From positions 558,001 through 622,000 of the forward strand of contig JAZKJV010007260.1 of assembly GCA_037367405.1 (NCBI GenBank): a DNA stretch of 64,000 nucleotides, read 5' to 3'. This document shows, in pieces, positions 25,129 through 36,382 of the stretch (positions are counted from its first letter, which is position 1; every line of letters begins with the position of its first letter). The translations under genes and the position numbers were made by a program. Origin of the DNA: Ottelia alismoides. Taxonomy: Eukaryota; Streptophyta; Magnoliopsida; Alismatales; Hydrocharitaceae. The notes beneath the pieces were generated by a model that did not search any database, was not told the origin of the DNA, and saw nothing but the letters and a program-made list of their open reading frames with translations.

Positions 25129-25246
25129 AGAAGGTTGGGCGATGGAGGCGAGAGGGGGAGAAGGTCGGGCAGTGGAGGCGAGAGGGGGAGAAGGTCGGGC
25201 GGTGGAGGCGATGGGGAGGAGGCCGGGCGTTGGAGGCGAAAGGGGC
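25129..25246. repeat. 30-bp GC-rich tandem repeat inside the right terminal inverted repeat
   Basis: Four units of about 30 bp built on AGAAGGTCGGGCAGTGGAGG begin at 25,129, 25,159, 25,189 and about 25,219. The left terminal repeat carries fewer units, so the array explains part of the length difference between the two ends. It also creates spurious open frames on both strands. Confidence 0.75.
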
Positions 25247-25411
25247 TGCACAAGCTGGCGAGGGGGAGGGAGAGCGCGATTAGGGATGGGTGTGCGGAGA
25301 GTGAGGAGCAATTGGCTCATTCGATCGGACGGTTGACGTGAACTGTGATGGACGGTTCAGATCAGTGGAGCAGCTATGTTGGCTGCTACTAAGAGCAGCT
25401 TCCCTTTCCTC

Positions 25412-25930
25412 ATATAATATATATATACTATAATATACTATACTATATATAATTAGTATATATATAGAATATATAGTATAGTATATTATATATACTATAT
25501 ATACTATATATATACTATATATATAGTATAGTATACTATATATACTATACTATAGTATATACTATATATACTATAGTATATATTATATATAGTATATATA
25601 CTATACTATACTATACTATATATACTATATATAGTATAATATATATACTATACTATATATACTATATATATAGTATAGTATATATAGTATATACTATACT
25701 ATATATATACTATATATACTATACTATATATAGTATATATACTATATATATTATATATACTATACTATATATACTATATATATTATATATATACTATATA
25801 TAGTATATATAGTAATATATATATAGACTATACTATATATAGTATAGTATATATATATAGTATATATAGTTTGTATAGTATAGTATATATATATATATAC
25901 TATATATATACTATACTATATATAGAATCG
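25412..25930. repeat. TA-rich microsatellite, long right piece
   Basis: About 0.5 kb consists almost only of TATATAC, TATAGTA and TATACTA words, with many local palindromes. It continues the microsatellite at 22,395-22,453 and 22,842-22,875. It directly abuts the inverted-repeat unit starting near 25,931. Confidence 0.95.
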
Positions 25931-28207
25931 AAAATAGAGCAAGTTCATTTAGGATACAAAGAATCGAATATTCGACCCCATTACAAAAGAGCATACGCCA
26001 CATATTTTTGGCGATCAATTCCTCAACCAGTTGCAGAAGTAAAGATAACTCCGAAACGCAAAAACTAGAAAGATGGTCTGAAAAAGACACACCACAGAAG
26101 CCAACTGTTTTTGGAGTCCCTAAATCGTAGCCAAGGGAAAGTAAATTGGGTCAAGGGAAAGTAAATTGGGTGCTTTAATTTTTTAATAAACTAATACAAT
26201 CCGATAAGATTTAATTAGACATAAACCACTTCAACTACATATGCGGCTCGTATATGCACATGGGGTGGATAATGCCCCATTTCAGGAAAGTTGTGCATGC
26301 ATATGCGGCTACACGTGAAATTTACAGCACAGTGAAATTTACAGCACACGGTATTATCTATACATTAAAAACGTGGTAACCGTAAATTTACAGCACAGTG
26401 AAAGAAAGCGTGGTGGCCAAGGCAAAATAGGAAAAAATATAAAACTACTTCTGCAATGAACCTCCGTTCCAAAAGTAGTTGCAGCTCCTCTCACAAACAA
26501 CTCCACCCGCACTTTAATTCTCTCCCAAAGAATTCCTCGCCGCTGAGTGAGCAGAGCGATGAATCCAAAATTTGTGGCTGCTTCTAGTTCCTGTGATGAC
26601 ACTTCCGATCCAAATCTCTTTTGCAGGATTTGTGGAAGATTCTTCCCAATTAAAATGAGGGATACACATGAAAAGAACTGCCTCAAGGAGAAGAATAGGG
26701 CTCAACACAGGAAAGGAAAGAAGAGGAAGCCGACGAATTAGGTATTTTGCTAACATTTGAAGATTTATTTAATATTGATTTAATTTTCTAGTATTCAAAG
26801 AATTGTTAAAGGTTGAGCGATGGAAATATTTTCATGTTTTGGGAGGACAATTGGTCCTTGGTGGGCGTCCTTCGTCAGAGATTCCCTTGGCTGTATGCTA
26901 TGACATCAAACATGAGGGCTCTTGTTGCGGACTATTGGTCTTCATCACCGGAGTGATGGCGACGTGTGGCTTCTTCGGTTTACCTCGCTAGTTCCAGAGG
27001 TTTTGGATGAGTTGAGCGTTAGATGTAGCTTTTGGACGAGGTCAGGGGGTGACAATAGTAGGGACTGTTGGAGGTGGTCGACTCTCACTCCGTGAGGTCG
27101 GTATATCAACATTAGTTTAGTGGTGTGAAGCCAATGGAGAATTTGATCTAGGACAGCAAATGTATCCGGAAATTGAAAATATTGGGCTAATATTGACACT
27201 GTTGATATATGGACTTGTAAAGGTTTTGAAGCGCAGCTTTCATTGTGTTCCAGCTGACGAAAAACAAACTCCATTGTATCAAAGAATTATAATCACCCAC
27301 TTACATTAGAAAACCAATTAATATATCCAACTAAATTACAAGATATATTAGAAAGAAGATATATAAATTGTACTACATGTAATATATTTATCTTCTTAAA
27401 GTTTGAATCTTTCACAACCCATACCAAACGGTTTCCGAGCCTTTGTGTTACCAGTAGTTTCAAGTTTTTCTTTGACCTCATATCTGAAAATCTAGACTGC
27501 ATATGTCCTTTGACAATTAAGTGGATTATATTTGCTAACTATATTAATGCGCATCATACTTACTACTGATGGAATATAGAATGTCCCATAGAAGATATAT
27601 TGTTAATTCTCCATTACTCGAGGTGATAGAATTCATCTTGCACATACATGAAACTAATGCATAACTTGTGTAGACCATCTACTAATGGATTGCATTTTCA
27701 AATAATATTAGTCCATATGTTAAAAGTGTCAGCATCGTAAACCCCCCTCAGCCGAAATAGAATGTCAAGAATAGTGAGTGGTGTCAAGTTAAGCTCAAAA
27801 ACTGCTTCTCTAACCTCCATCACCTCAACCCCTCGTCAATGATTCAGCATCGGAGCCAATCACATGGTTCATCCCTACTCCCAGACACTGCGACCCAGAA
27901 TGGGGAGGTCGCCTGCACATGCCCTGCTGCCTCTCTAGAAGTCACGCTGGAAGAGGTTACTTCGTCTGCTCTCGCCAGAAAAAACTAAAGACTTATGGCT
28001 ACGATTTAGGGACTCCAAAAAACGGTTGTCTTGTTTGGTGTGTCTTTCTCGGACCATCTTTCTAGTTTTTGTGTTTCGGAGTTAGCTTTACTTCTGCAAA
28101 AACTCTGGTTGGGGAATTGATCGCCAAAAATATGTGGTGTTTGCTCTTTTGTGATGGGGTCGAATTTTCGATTCTTTGTATCCTAAATGAACTTGCTTTA
28201 TTTAATT
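25931..28207. mobile_element. Unit with ~205-bp terminal inverted repeats carrying a zinc-finger frame
   Basis: The segment 25,931-26,134 (containing AGCAAGTTCATTTAGGATAC and ATATTTTTGGCGATCAATTC) recurs as its reverse complement at 27,998-28,207. The span is about 2.28 kb. Outer borders are fuzzy and no clean target duplication was found, so the class (MULE, other DNA transposon, or a plain inverted repeat) is open. Inside lies a C2HC zinc-finger reading frame. Near 27,889-27,978 an open stretch reads SHAGRGYFVCSRQ after cysteines, faintly like a GRF-type zinc finger. No transposase is seen. Confidence 0.55.
26559..26741 (+). CDS. Small C2HC-type zinc-finger protein, 60 aa
   Basis: The frame from ATG at 26,559 to the TAG gives 60 residues, MNPKFVAASSSCDD... 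then FCRICGRFFPIKMRDTHEKN-C. The spacing is C-x2-C-x11-H-x3-C, which fits the C2HC zinc-finger family with the CxxCGRxF...HxxxC pattern. A basic tail (RKGKKRKP) could serve nuclear targeting or nucleic-acid contact. An in-frame GTG four codons upstream was not used because plant translation starts at ATG. The stop is followed by GGTATTTTGC and an acceptor-like TTTAATTTTCTAG at about 26,778-26,790, so further exons are possible. It lies within an inverted-repeat unit and may be a transposon-captured fragment. Expression is unknown. Confidence 0.5.
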   Translation: MNPKFVAASSSCDDTSDPNLFCRICGRFFPIKMRDTHEKNCLKEKNRAQHRKGKKRKPTN

Positions 28208-28402
28208 TTTGCCCCTTCGATCTGCTAAATGAAAACGTTAATCTTTTATCTTAAAAAAATTAGGGTATAAAAATATCTATATTAACTTTCCATTTTCCAT
28301 TTTTTTAAGCACAAACAACTGAAAGTTATATCGTATACTGTTGGGGCATCGGAAATTTGATAGTGGATAAGAAGCAAATTAGAGGGAGATAATATAGATC
28401 AA
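28208..28402. other. Short spacer before the right arm
   Basis: AT-rich, with no feature recognised. It separates the inverted-repeat unit from the copia LTR end at 28,403. Confidence 0.6.
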
Positions 28403-28938
28403 TGTACAAGGTAGATGAGAACTCAAGAACTTCTAACTTAAACTTACATACAAGACTTGGACTTTTACAAGAAGAGAACTTACAATGTTTACAACAAAGT
28501 AAGAAAGACTTACAAAACTTGGAAGGAGGACTCTTGAGAGACTTTTGTGGTAGTAGTGAACTTTATATTGTTGTTGTTGTGTGAAATCAGAATCTCCTGG
28601 GTGGTATTTATAGGTCATTCAACATGGTAGTGATATTTTAGAAGAGTGATTTAGAATCATCTTCCATACTCCTACTTTAGATAGAAATATCTAGATATTT
28701 TGGTGGTAGGTGGAGAAATATCTAGATATTTTCTCCACTTCTCTTTTTTTTCTAGAATATTCTCTCAAGTGCATATCTTCATTAATCTTCTCCACATGTT
28801 GATGAAGGATATATGCCCACATGTCTTTATATGGGTGGAGGGTTATAAGCCCATGTGTATAAGGGCTGATTGCAATAATACTCCATAGGCAAATTACAAA
28901 ATATATTTTCAACACCTACTCTTAATTTATAATTTGCA
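28403..28938 (-). mobile_element. 3' LTR of the right-arm copia element
   Basis: On the minus strand it starts TGCAAATTATAAATTAAG after AGGAGGATAA and ends CTTGTACA. It is 536 bp. The TATA-like word CTATAAATACC and the TTCACACAACAACAAC phrase are conserved with the left-arm LTR. Confidence 0.75.
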
Positions 28939-31400
28939 TTATCCTCCTGAAGTATTGGAACTTTTCTATTGGAAATGGTTTTGTAAAAATATCTGCAAGT
29001 TGATCCTCTATGCTGATGAACTCTATATTGATGTTGTCATTCTCCACTAGCTCTCATACATAATGATGACGAAGTTTAATATGCTTTGTTCTTTAATGGA
29101 AGACTGGATTCTTTGTCATAGCAATAGTTGACATATTGTCGCATAATATAGTTTTTAGAAGAATGTTCTCTTCTTGAATATTATGAAGAAGTCTTCTCAG
29201 TCATACAGCTTCACATGATGCACTTGTAACATAAAATATATTCGGCTTCAGCAGAGGTAAAGGCTATTGTCTTTTGCTTTTTAGAACTTCAAAATATGAC
29301 TTTAGATCCCATCAAAAAAAATTACGTAATGTACTTTTTCTATCATCTATAGATCCAACCCAATCACTATTTGAATAACCTTTAAGAGAATTATCTTCTT
29401 ATGAAGTATATTTAATTCTAAAATTCTTGGTATCTTGAACATAACGAAGAATCCTTTTTGTGGTTGCATAATGAATCTTGCTTGGTTTGCTTATAAATCT
29501 TGATACAACACTGAATTCATAAACTATATCCGGCCTTGTATTAGTTAAATATAATAAGGATCCAACAATACTTCTAAAAAGAGAACCATCAGCTTCTTGA
29601 GCATCATCATTTGCAGAAAGTTTTATATTAGGAGTAATAGGAATTGCTTCTGCTTTGTAATTTGACATTTTAAGTTTCTTGATAAAATCATGAATATAAT
29701 TTTCTTGAGAAATGAACACTTTACCTTTTTTTGTTGAACTTGAATACCAAGAAAGCATCTCATAAGATCGAGATTTGTCATTTCATATTCTTTCATCATT
29801 GTTTCTTTGAATTTTTCAATCATCTTGAAGGAATTGCTTGTATATATAAGATCATCAACATAAATGCATATGATAAAGAAATTCTACATACATCCTTTCT
29901 TCACATAAAGAGATGGCTCATTAGAACTTCTTAGAAATCCATTATCATGAAATTATCCATCAATTTTATTATTCCAAGTTCTTGATACTCGCTTTAAGCC
30001 ATACAAGGCTTTGCAGAGATGATAGATCTTTTCTTCATTATCTTTGGAGATATATCCTTGAGGTTGTTCAACATAAACCTCTTCTTCAAGATCTCCATTA
30101 AGAAATGCAGATTTACCATCAAATTGATAAACTAGTAACTTCTTTTGAGCAACAAGTAAAAGCAAAGTTCTAATTGTCTCCTTACGAGCAACATGTGCAA
30201 AAGTTTCATTATAATCAACACCTGGTTGTTGCGAATTGCCTTTAGCAACCAATCTAGCTTTATACTTATGAATGGAGCCATCTTCATAATATTTGACTTT
30301 ATAAATCTATTTAAGATCAATGACATATTTATCATTAAGTCTGTCCACGAGCTCTCAAGTGTGATTTTTATTAATAATTGCAAACTCTTCATTCATTGCT
30401 TGATTCCACACTTCTTCTTTAACAACTTCTTCAAATTTATGTGACTCATAAGCAAATAAAGCAATATCGGAAGATGATGCATAAATTTCTTCAAGAGACC
30501 GTACCTTTTGTTGTGAATGTTTTGAATCGAGACATTTAGCCCAACTGATCTTTGAATTGAAGGGAAAATATCTTTATCATTTAGATTGTCTTCTTTAGAA
30601 GCAACTTGCTTTTGTGGTACTGAAGAATCATCCCATTTCCATGAAGATATTTCATCAAAGATGACATCTATTGATATAATTAGTTTTCCTTCTCTCGCTT
30701 ATATAATATTTAAGCTTTGTATTCATCGCAATATCCAATGAAGATATACTTTTCATCTTTTTTATCAAACTTTTCTTGTCTAACTTGAGATGGAATGTGA
30801 GCATATACAATAGAGCCAAATATTTTGAAATAACTAACGTTGGCCTTCCTTTCATACCAAGCTTCATAAGGTGTTCTATCTAGCACTGATTTGGTAGGAG
30901 ATCTATTCAATATATAAACAACAGTATTTTTATTGCCTCTATCCACCGTTTATTAGAAAGACCCTTACCTTTAATCATGCTTCTTACCATCTCAACGATT
31001 GTTCGATTTCTTCTTTCAGCTACTCCATTTTGTTGAGGAGTATATTTACTGTTAGCTCATTATTGATTCCTTGAGTTATTTAGAAGTCTTGAATTTTTTT
31101 GGATGTAAATTCTCCTCCACGATCAGATCGGAAGACTTTTATTTTTCTTCCACTTTGCTTTTCAACAAAAGCTTTAAACTTGATAAAAGTATAAAAGACT
31201 TCTGACTTTTTTTTGAAGAAGTAAACCCACACCATTGTACTGTAATCATCAACAAATAATAAAAACTACCTTGCTCTATTGATAGTAGATAATAACATTG
31301 AATGAGTATACCATCTGATACTTTTACAGTGAGTAAGAATAAGTTCTATGTCGGCCAACTCCAAACCACACCACTCAGTATAATTGGCTACATTTTGTAT
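28939..31400 (-). pseudogene. 5'-truncated copia polyprotein, right-arm copy
   Basis: It has the same domains as the left-arm copy, on the minus strand. The integrase segment includes AYVERKANVSYFKIFGSIVY-like residues at 30,710-30,946. Reverse transcriptase frames lie at 29,953-30,252 (VYQFDGKSAFLNGDLEEEVY, where the catalytic-region aspartate of FDVK is retained but V became G). The connection domain lies at 29,399-29,758 (GSLFRSIVGSLLYLTNTRPD), followed by RNase H remnants. Stops differ in place from those of the left arm, so each copy has decayed separately since duplication. Gag and protease are absent in both. Confidence 0.82.
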
Positions 31401-31624
31401 GACCTTAATATCATATTACATTGGAGAACTGCAAGCATCTCTTTTACAATGACGAGGAGTTTTGAAATCAATAAAATTAGTAACTTGACAAGTAGATTCT
31501 AAATAGGATGGAAAACATATTAAAAAATGATATATAATATGACTGAGCATAGAATAATGCTTTTATATTTTAGAAGGTTACGATATAATAAACTAATATA
31601 TGATATCGTAATAAACTATTATAA

Positions 31625-32010
31625 AGTAGCCGCAAGACCTGCTATACTATATGGTTCAGAATGTTAGCATGTGAACCATATACATGTGAAGGGGACATTA
31701 GTAGAAATGGACATGTTAAGGTGGATCTGTCGCCATTCACGAAAAGTTTGAATTCAGAATTAATCAATCATAATGAAAGTTGTTGTAGCTCTGATAGAAG
31801 ATAAAATGATAGAAAATACTTAAAATGGTTCGACCATCTGCAAAGGATGTCGGTTGATGCACTAGTTGGAAGATGCAATATTTGAGATGTTGAGCCAGAT
31901 AAGAGAGAGGAAGGAAGGCCTAAAACTGAGAAAGATCCAACACATATATGAATGGAGGCAAAAAATCAATGTAGCCAATCCTACTTAATTGTGGAGAAAG
32001 GTTCTGCTGT
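31625..32010 (+). pseudogene. RTE-type LINE C-terminal fragment
   Basis: The plus strand reads, with stops, PAILYGSEC, then GTLVEMDMLRWICRHSRKV, ALIEDKMIENTLKWFDHLQR, and a proline/lysine-rich EEGRPKTEK segment. This is the ordered C-terminal part of plant RTE-clade LINE reverse transcriptase. It ends in the MEAKNQCSQSYLIVEKG tail before AT-rich DNA. The polymerase core lies outside, so this is a 5'-truncated insertion. The left-arm equivalent is at 16,785-17,180. Confidence 0.65.
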
Positions 32011-32124
32011 TATTGTTGTAATAGTGTAATAAAAATGCCTTCACAATGCGAACTTTGTTAAATTGTGTCCATGATTTATGTAGGTTTACAATATAACAAT
32101 GCAATTATGATTCTCTTTATATAT

Positions 32125-32491
32125 GAGTTAAATGGGGTTGCCCCCAGAGAAGCTAACTTGGCTCCCCTGACTCTATTTTTCAAATATTTTTATTTTTTTG
32201 ATAAATGCTTCCGTGGATTTTCATAACTATATGCATATATTATGTCATTCAAGTTTTGTGCAAAACAAAGACTGCTACGACCTCCATCCAAATGGGATCA
32301 ATTTCAACAATTCTACGATCCTTAAAAAATGATTGTCTGGATGGAGGTCGTAGGAGTCTATTTCGTTCGAAACTTGAATGAGATAACATAGGGATATAAA
32401 GATGAAAACCTATAGATTCATTTTAAAAAATAGAAAAAAGGGGGTGGAGGAGCCAAGTTAACTCCCTCGGGGGAAGCTCCATTTTCCCCTC
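32125..32491. mobile_element. Foldback MITE, MULE-like family (right-arm copy)
   Basis: The 367-bp unit starts GAGTTAAATGGGGTTGCCCC and its end reverse-complements to GAGGGGAAAATGGAGC. It is the counterpart of 16,309-16,677. The flanking 9-mers (TTTATATAT and TATATACCA) agree poorly, so the target duplication has decayed. Confidence 0.7.
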
Positions 32492-32789
32492 TATATACCA
32501 ATAAGGTTTGAAAAAAATTAGAGGTAAAATGAGGCATTTTTCTTGGAATTAAAGTGAGGCAATCGAGGTGTAAGCCTTAATATATAGAGAAATATATATA
32601 CATATAACTATATTTATGACGACACATAGTAAATATCACGATAATATATGATGAGCTAATGTAGATAAAAACACAAAAGAGAAGATATAACAACTTTATA
32701 TCCTTTTCTCCAATACATTTTCATCCCATCAAAGACAGATTCATTGTCTATAAATGTTATAAAAGAATTAATCGATACATATTTGTCAC

Positions 32790-32900
32790 TAAATACCAAC
32801 AACAAAACCTTTTCCCACATTAAGTAGGGTCGGCTACATGGATTCTTTGCCTCCATTCAGATCTATATTGGGCCATTTTCGGTCTTAGATCCAAAAAACT
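32790..32900 (-). pseudogene. LINE 3'-terminal motif
   Basis: On the minus strand the sequence reads GAATGGAGGCAAAGAATCCA then TGTAGCCGACCCTACTTAATGTGGG, ending in TTTTGTTGTTGG. This phrase is common at 3' ends of plant RTE-type LINEs. It lies between the L1 ORF2 end and the MITE, facing away from the RTE fragment at 31,625-32,010, which shows at least two LINE insertions. Confidence 0.5.
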
Positions 32901-33061
32901 AAGATCCCCTCGGATAGGAAAAAGCCATGCACCATATATGTGTATACCCAAAAACTTCACATTTTATCGTAAAAAATATTATAATCTACATGATTGAAAC
33001 ATAGAACATGCGGTCACATGTTTCAACTATCACTCAAAGCATTAGCATGTGCTACATCATT

Positions 33062-34760
33062 CTAAGCAAAGAAGCGATCATGGTAGGAAATCATCCCAAT
33101 TCTGGCTAAGCAAAGGGCCCTGATCACCACGACCCATCTTGATCTTTCCCTCTCCGTACTGATCTGATTCGTACCAATGGAACTCCAAAAGCCTACCATG
33201 CTTTCAGTATTCACTAATCCATTTCCAAAAAGATCCCACACCTCTACAGAGCTACCACAAATGAAAAAAAGGTGGTCATTCCCCTCCAAACCATTTCCGC
33301 ATCTTGAGCAACTCGGATCGGTCCCTAAAATGAAGTGTGAGAATCTATCTTTTGTCAACAATCTTCCTTTTCTAAATAACAGTATGAAAGTGTTCGCCCG
33401 CTCAGGAATCGTCCATTTCCAGATCCTCCTACAATCCATCTCACATCCCCAAGGATCGAAGATCACGAGGCCCCTTAGTGTCATGTACACCTTCCCAACA
33501 GAAAAAGTACCATCCCGCCACACCTAACAATCTGTCCCATCAGTGGGGCCAGCAACATTCTCTAGCTTCGCCAGCATGGTATAAAGCTCCCCCACCCATC
33601 GCTTGGAGATGTCAGATCTTGAAACGAGGAAAAAATATGCACACCCCAAACTTCCGCCATTGAGCAGTCTGGATTTTCTGCAAATGCTCTCAACCTCAGG
33701 AACCTAATGTCCAACGCACCTGCCTCACTCTAGTGTTTGTCCAGAACCGAAATCTAGTGCCATCACCAATCATAGGTCGTAAAAAAGGTTGTATCTCATG
33801 TGCTACACTACAGATGCCCTTTTAGAAAAGGGAGGGCACAATCCCGGGTCCCCAACTCGTGGGAAAGATAGACCAGTCTCATAGATCGTCCGAACAAGGT
33901 TGCACTCCGGACTATCACACTCTCCCCAAATGTGGAAGACCCATCTGCCTAACATGGCCTTGTTCATCTTTTCTAGGCTATGCACAACAATGTCACCATC
34001 CTCCTTTGCGGAAGACACAGTCCTTTAGTTCACCAAGAGGAAGATAATGGATGCCCCTTAGATGACCAGAAAAAGTGCATCATGATGGATTCCATCCTCT
34101 TCCTAACACCGATTGGGATAAGTCTAGAAAGACAAGAAGAATATCATGATTGCTAATAAAAACAACCGTAGAAGCGTCAGCCTTCCACACCTGGATAGGT
34201 TGACAGATTTCCAACCTGCTAGCTTCCGCTCCAAATTCTCAATCATCGGTAACCAACCAGAGGCACGCATCCTGCCAGCAACAAGAGGAACCACGTGGTA
34301 GTGAATCGGCAACTCAATATGCAGCGACCTCAACCAAGCAGTGCATTGCTTAATCTCCATCACTGACATATCGAAAGGGACGAACTCTGACTTGCCTTGT
34401 TAAGTTGCTGCCCAGATACCGAACCAAAGGTGTCCACGACTATCAAAAATCATATGCAGCTTTTCGTTCCACCTTCAACAAATAGGATTGTATCATCAAC
34501 GTACTGGAGAATGGTAATGGGCACACCGTTCCATTCCGTGCTTAGCCACTAGTACAATGACCTCCGAAAACCAATGCTCCATCATAGCAGCTAAGGCGTC
34601 AAGTGCAAGCACAAAAAGTAACAGGACAAGGGGGCATCCATTTGCAGGTTTCCCCCTCTTTTTCATAAAAAAACTCTCACAATTAAAAAATATGTTATAT
34701 GAGATCGTTCTGGTCTTCAATTTCCAATGCTTACACCTTCGACGAGTAGAAATGGGATAA
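33062..34760 (-). pseudogene. 5'-truncated L1-type LINE ORF2 (reverse transcriptase and zf-RVT)
   Basis: From high to low coordinate the minus strand gives a reverse transcriptase segment (FFMKKRGKPANGCPLVLLLF then VLALDALAAMMEHW, 34,720-34,550) and the catalytic LQYVDDTIL at about 34,480-34,510. Then come ENLERKLAGWKSVNLSRCGRLTLLR (34,369-34,124), EKMNKAMLGRWVFHIWGE (34,018-33,803), and a zinc-binding zf-RVT domain at 33,523-33,062 with CSRCGNGLEGNDHLFFICG. Frameshifts and stops separate these pieces. Endonuclease and the first part of the polymerase are missing, as is typical of incomplete LINE reverse transcription. The ATG/GTG starts of the fragments are not real starts. Confidence 0.85.
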
Positions 34761-35840
34761 TTGGCAAACTTTATAAATTATTCCAACGTAGAGGGTTAAT
34801 CTCGACCTTTCACAATAAATTCTGGAGTAAACCTTTCATCTGAAAGTTTCCTTTTTCCTCTGGATGTTATTCCCTAATAAGCATCTCACAAATGATAAAG
34901 GGCTAAAAATGAAGATATCACACCCTCTACCGGTGTTTTTTTGTGTAGATAAATCTTGGAGACATATGCTTAAAATTTGTGAATTTATAAAAAAAGTTTA
35001 TTTCACTCGCTTGCCCTATCGATGATTGATTGTAATTATGTAAATTTCTTCTACATCGAAAAGTAGGAGTGTTCACGGTACACGGATCGGAAGGATATCC
35101 GACTTAGCCTGTTAAAGTGCAGAAGCTCTTCCCATGCATTGATTTCAAAATCCCATTCCTTCACTATCAATATCCTCTTGGTTCCCTTTCCTCTTCTTCT
35201 TTTTAAGGCCAGAAGAGAAGAATTTACTCATCAATATCACATTTGTAAAGGTTAGACATAAGCTTGAAGTTACCATGGAGATGTGCATAGCATGTCGACC
35301 CGTCGTTAGAGAAAAAAAGACCATGCAACAACTAAAAAATTGCCGCAAATTGCCGCGACCGCACCTTAAGCCAATGGCATGGCATCACCAATATTGCATA
35401 TCTCAACTAGATAAAAAAACTTGTGTGGTGTTAGCGCAATTAACCATCCTCATTGAGAGGTGGACGACATTGTCATGCTCTTCTTTATTACACTTTAGAT
35501 CATGAATTATGGATGAGTTAGCATCTACAAGAATATACATAGAAACATATCTATGTGATATGTAGCATATGCAATGATCTTAAGAATATAATAATTATGT
35601 CTGTTGACATATATTAATAAAGAAATAAATCATTTATTGGCAATATTGTTTGTATTGGCTCAAAGCAAATATGCACGTGTTGATACTCACCTTCATGTGC
35701 ATGGGTCAAAGGCTATGAGATGAATCAACAAGTCATGTAAAAAGGAAAAAAATGCATCATTTAAAATCGTGGAACTTAGGACAATGAAGGCAAGGTTGTA
35801 TGCCATCCCTTTCCATCTTGTCAAGCATGCTCCATTGTAT
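34761..35840. other. Intergenic stretch, no gene recognised
   Basis: No domain, LTR or structural RNA is recognised. The longest frames are under 80 codons and overlap on both strands. Confidence 0.55.
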
Positions 35841-36382
35841 GATCATCTCTGGTTGAGTCCACCATACAAGTAGTTTGATCTGAACAATAAGGTGCATGAT
35901 GGTGAGATAATGACATTCCAAACCACATAAAAGTGTAAATTTATCAGTGGAAAAAAATATTTGACAGTGGAAAAATTATTTGGTAGAAGAATTGGAAGGG
36001 AGGAGAAGAGAAACTCGTTGGTTGCGAGAGATTCAGGAAAGAATCGCGTAGATCGCATGGAGAAGGGGAGAAGATATGAGATAAATCTTAATTTAAATTC
36101 AACTTCAACTATTTCTAAAATAAGGGACTGCCACCACTTTATACAGGAGCGGTGGAATTACATAAATAGAAAGAGAATCAAAATTCAAATTTATTGTATC
36201 CTAATTGACTCCAACCAACCAACTACCTAATTTAATTGACTAATTGATTAAATCAGGATCACATAAAATCTCTTTATTTTAAATAAAATTGCAATGACTC
36301 AATGAACTATAAATTGAAATTGAACTCTAATTAACGGACGAAAATTAAATAAGACCTTATTTATTTGCTCCACGCTACATCA
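35841..36382 (-). mobile_element. Possible decayed LTR with TATA box
   Basis: On the minus strand a block opens TGATGTAGCGTGGAGCAAAT at 36,382. It includes TGTATAAAGTGGTGGCAG with a TATAAAG word at 36,137-36,143, followed by CT-rich leader sequence (TTCTCCCCTTCTCC). This arrangement is LTR-like, but the other terminus, a partner LTR and a target duplication were not found. Confidence 0.3.

Larger units (their letters stand above)
22876..25411. mobile_element. 2.5-kb MULE-like element with ~330-bp terminal inverted repeats
   Basis: The element starts GAGGAAAGGGAAGCTGCTCC and ends with its near-perfect inverse. The inverted repeats extend inward to about 23,215 and 25,025 with roughly 90% identity. 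Flanking 9-mers ATATAATAT are identical at 22,867-22,875 and 25,412-25,420, though in TA-rich DNA. The ends carry an inner palindrome (AGCAGCCAACATAGCTGCT) of the same design as in the MITEs, which suggests one transposition family. No transposase is encoded. The interior has short open segments behind splice-acceptor-like sequences (TTTGTCTTGCAG near 23,357-23,368; GATCGATTGCAG before 24,071), so it may be a Pack-MULE carrying host gene pieces. Confidence 0.8.
28403..33199 (-). repeat. Right arm of the ~4.7-kb inverted duplication
   Basis: This is the reverse complement of 15,605-20,336 with the same element order. The spacer between arms is about 8.07 kb. It differs from the left arm by scattered substitutions and small indels, including fewer copies of the 23-bp repeat. 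At its high-coordinate end L1 coding sequence continues to about 34,760, so this arm is closer to the source arrangement and the left arm is a truncated copy, if the duplication was directional. Confidence 0.85.

Noticed and set aside
25412..25930. TA-rich tract as an origin or regulatory region
   Set aside because: It is a simple microsatellite of TATA-type words. Any TATA-like motifs are expected by composition.
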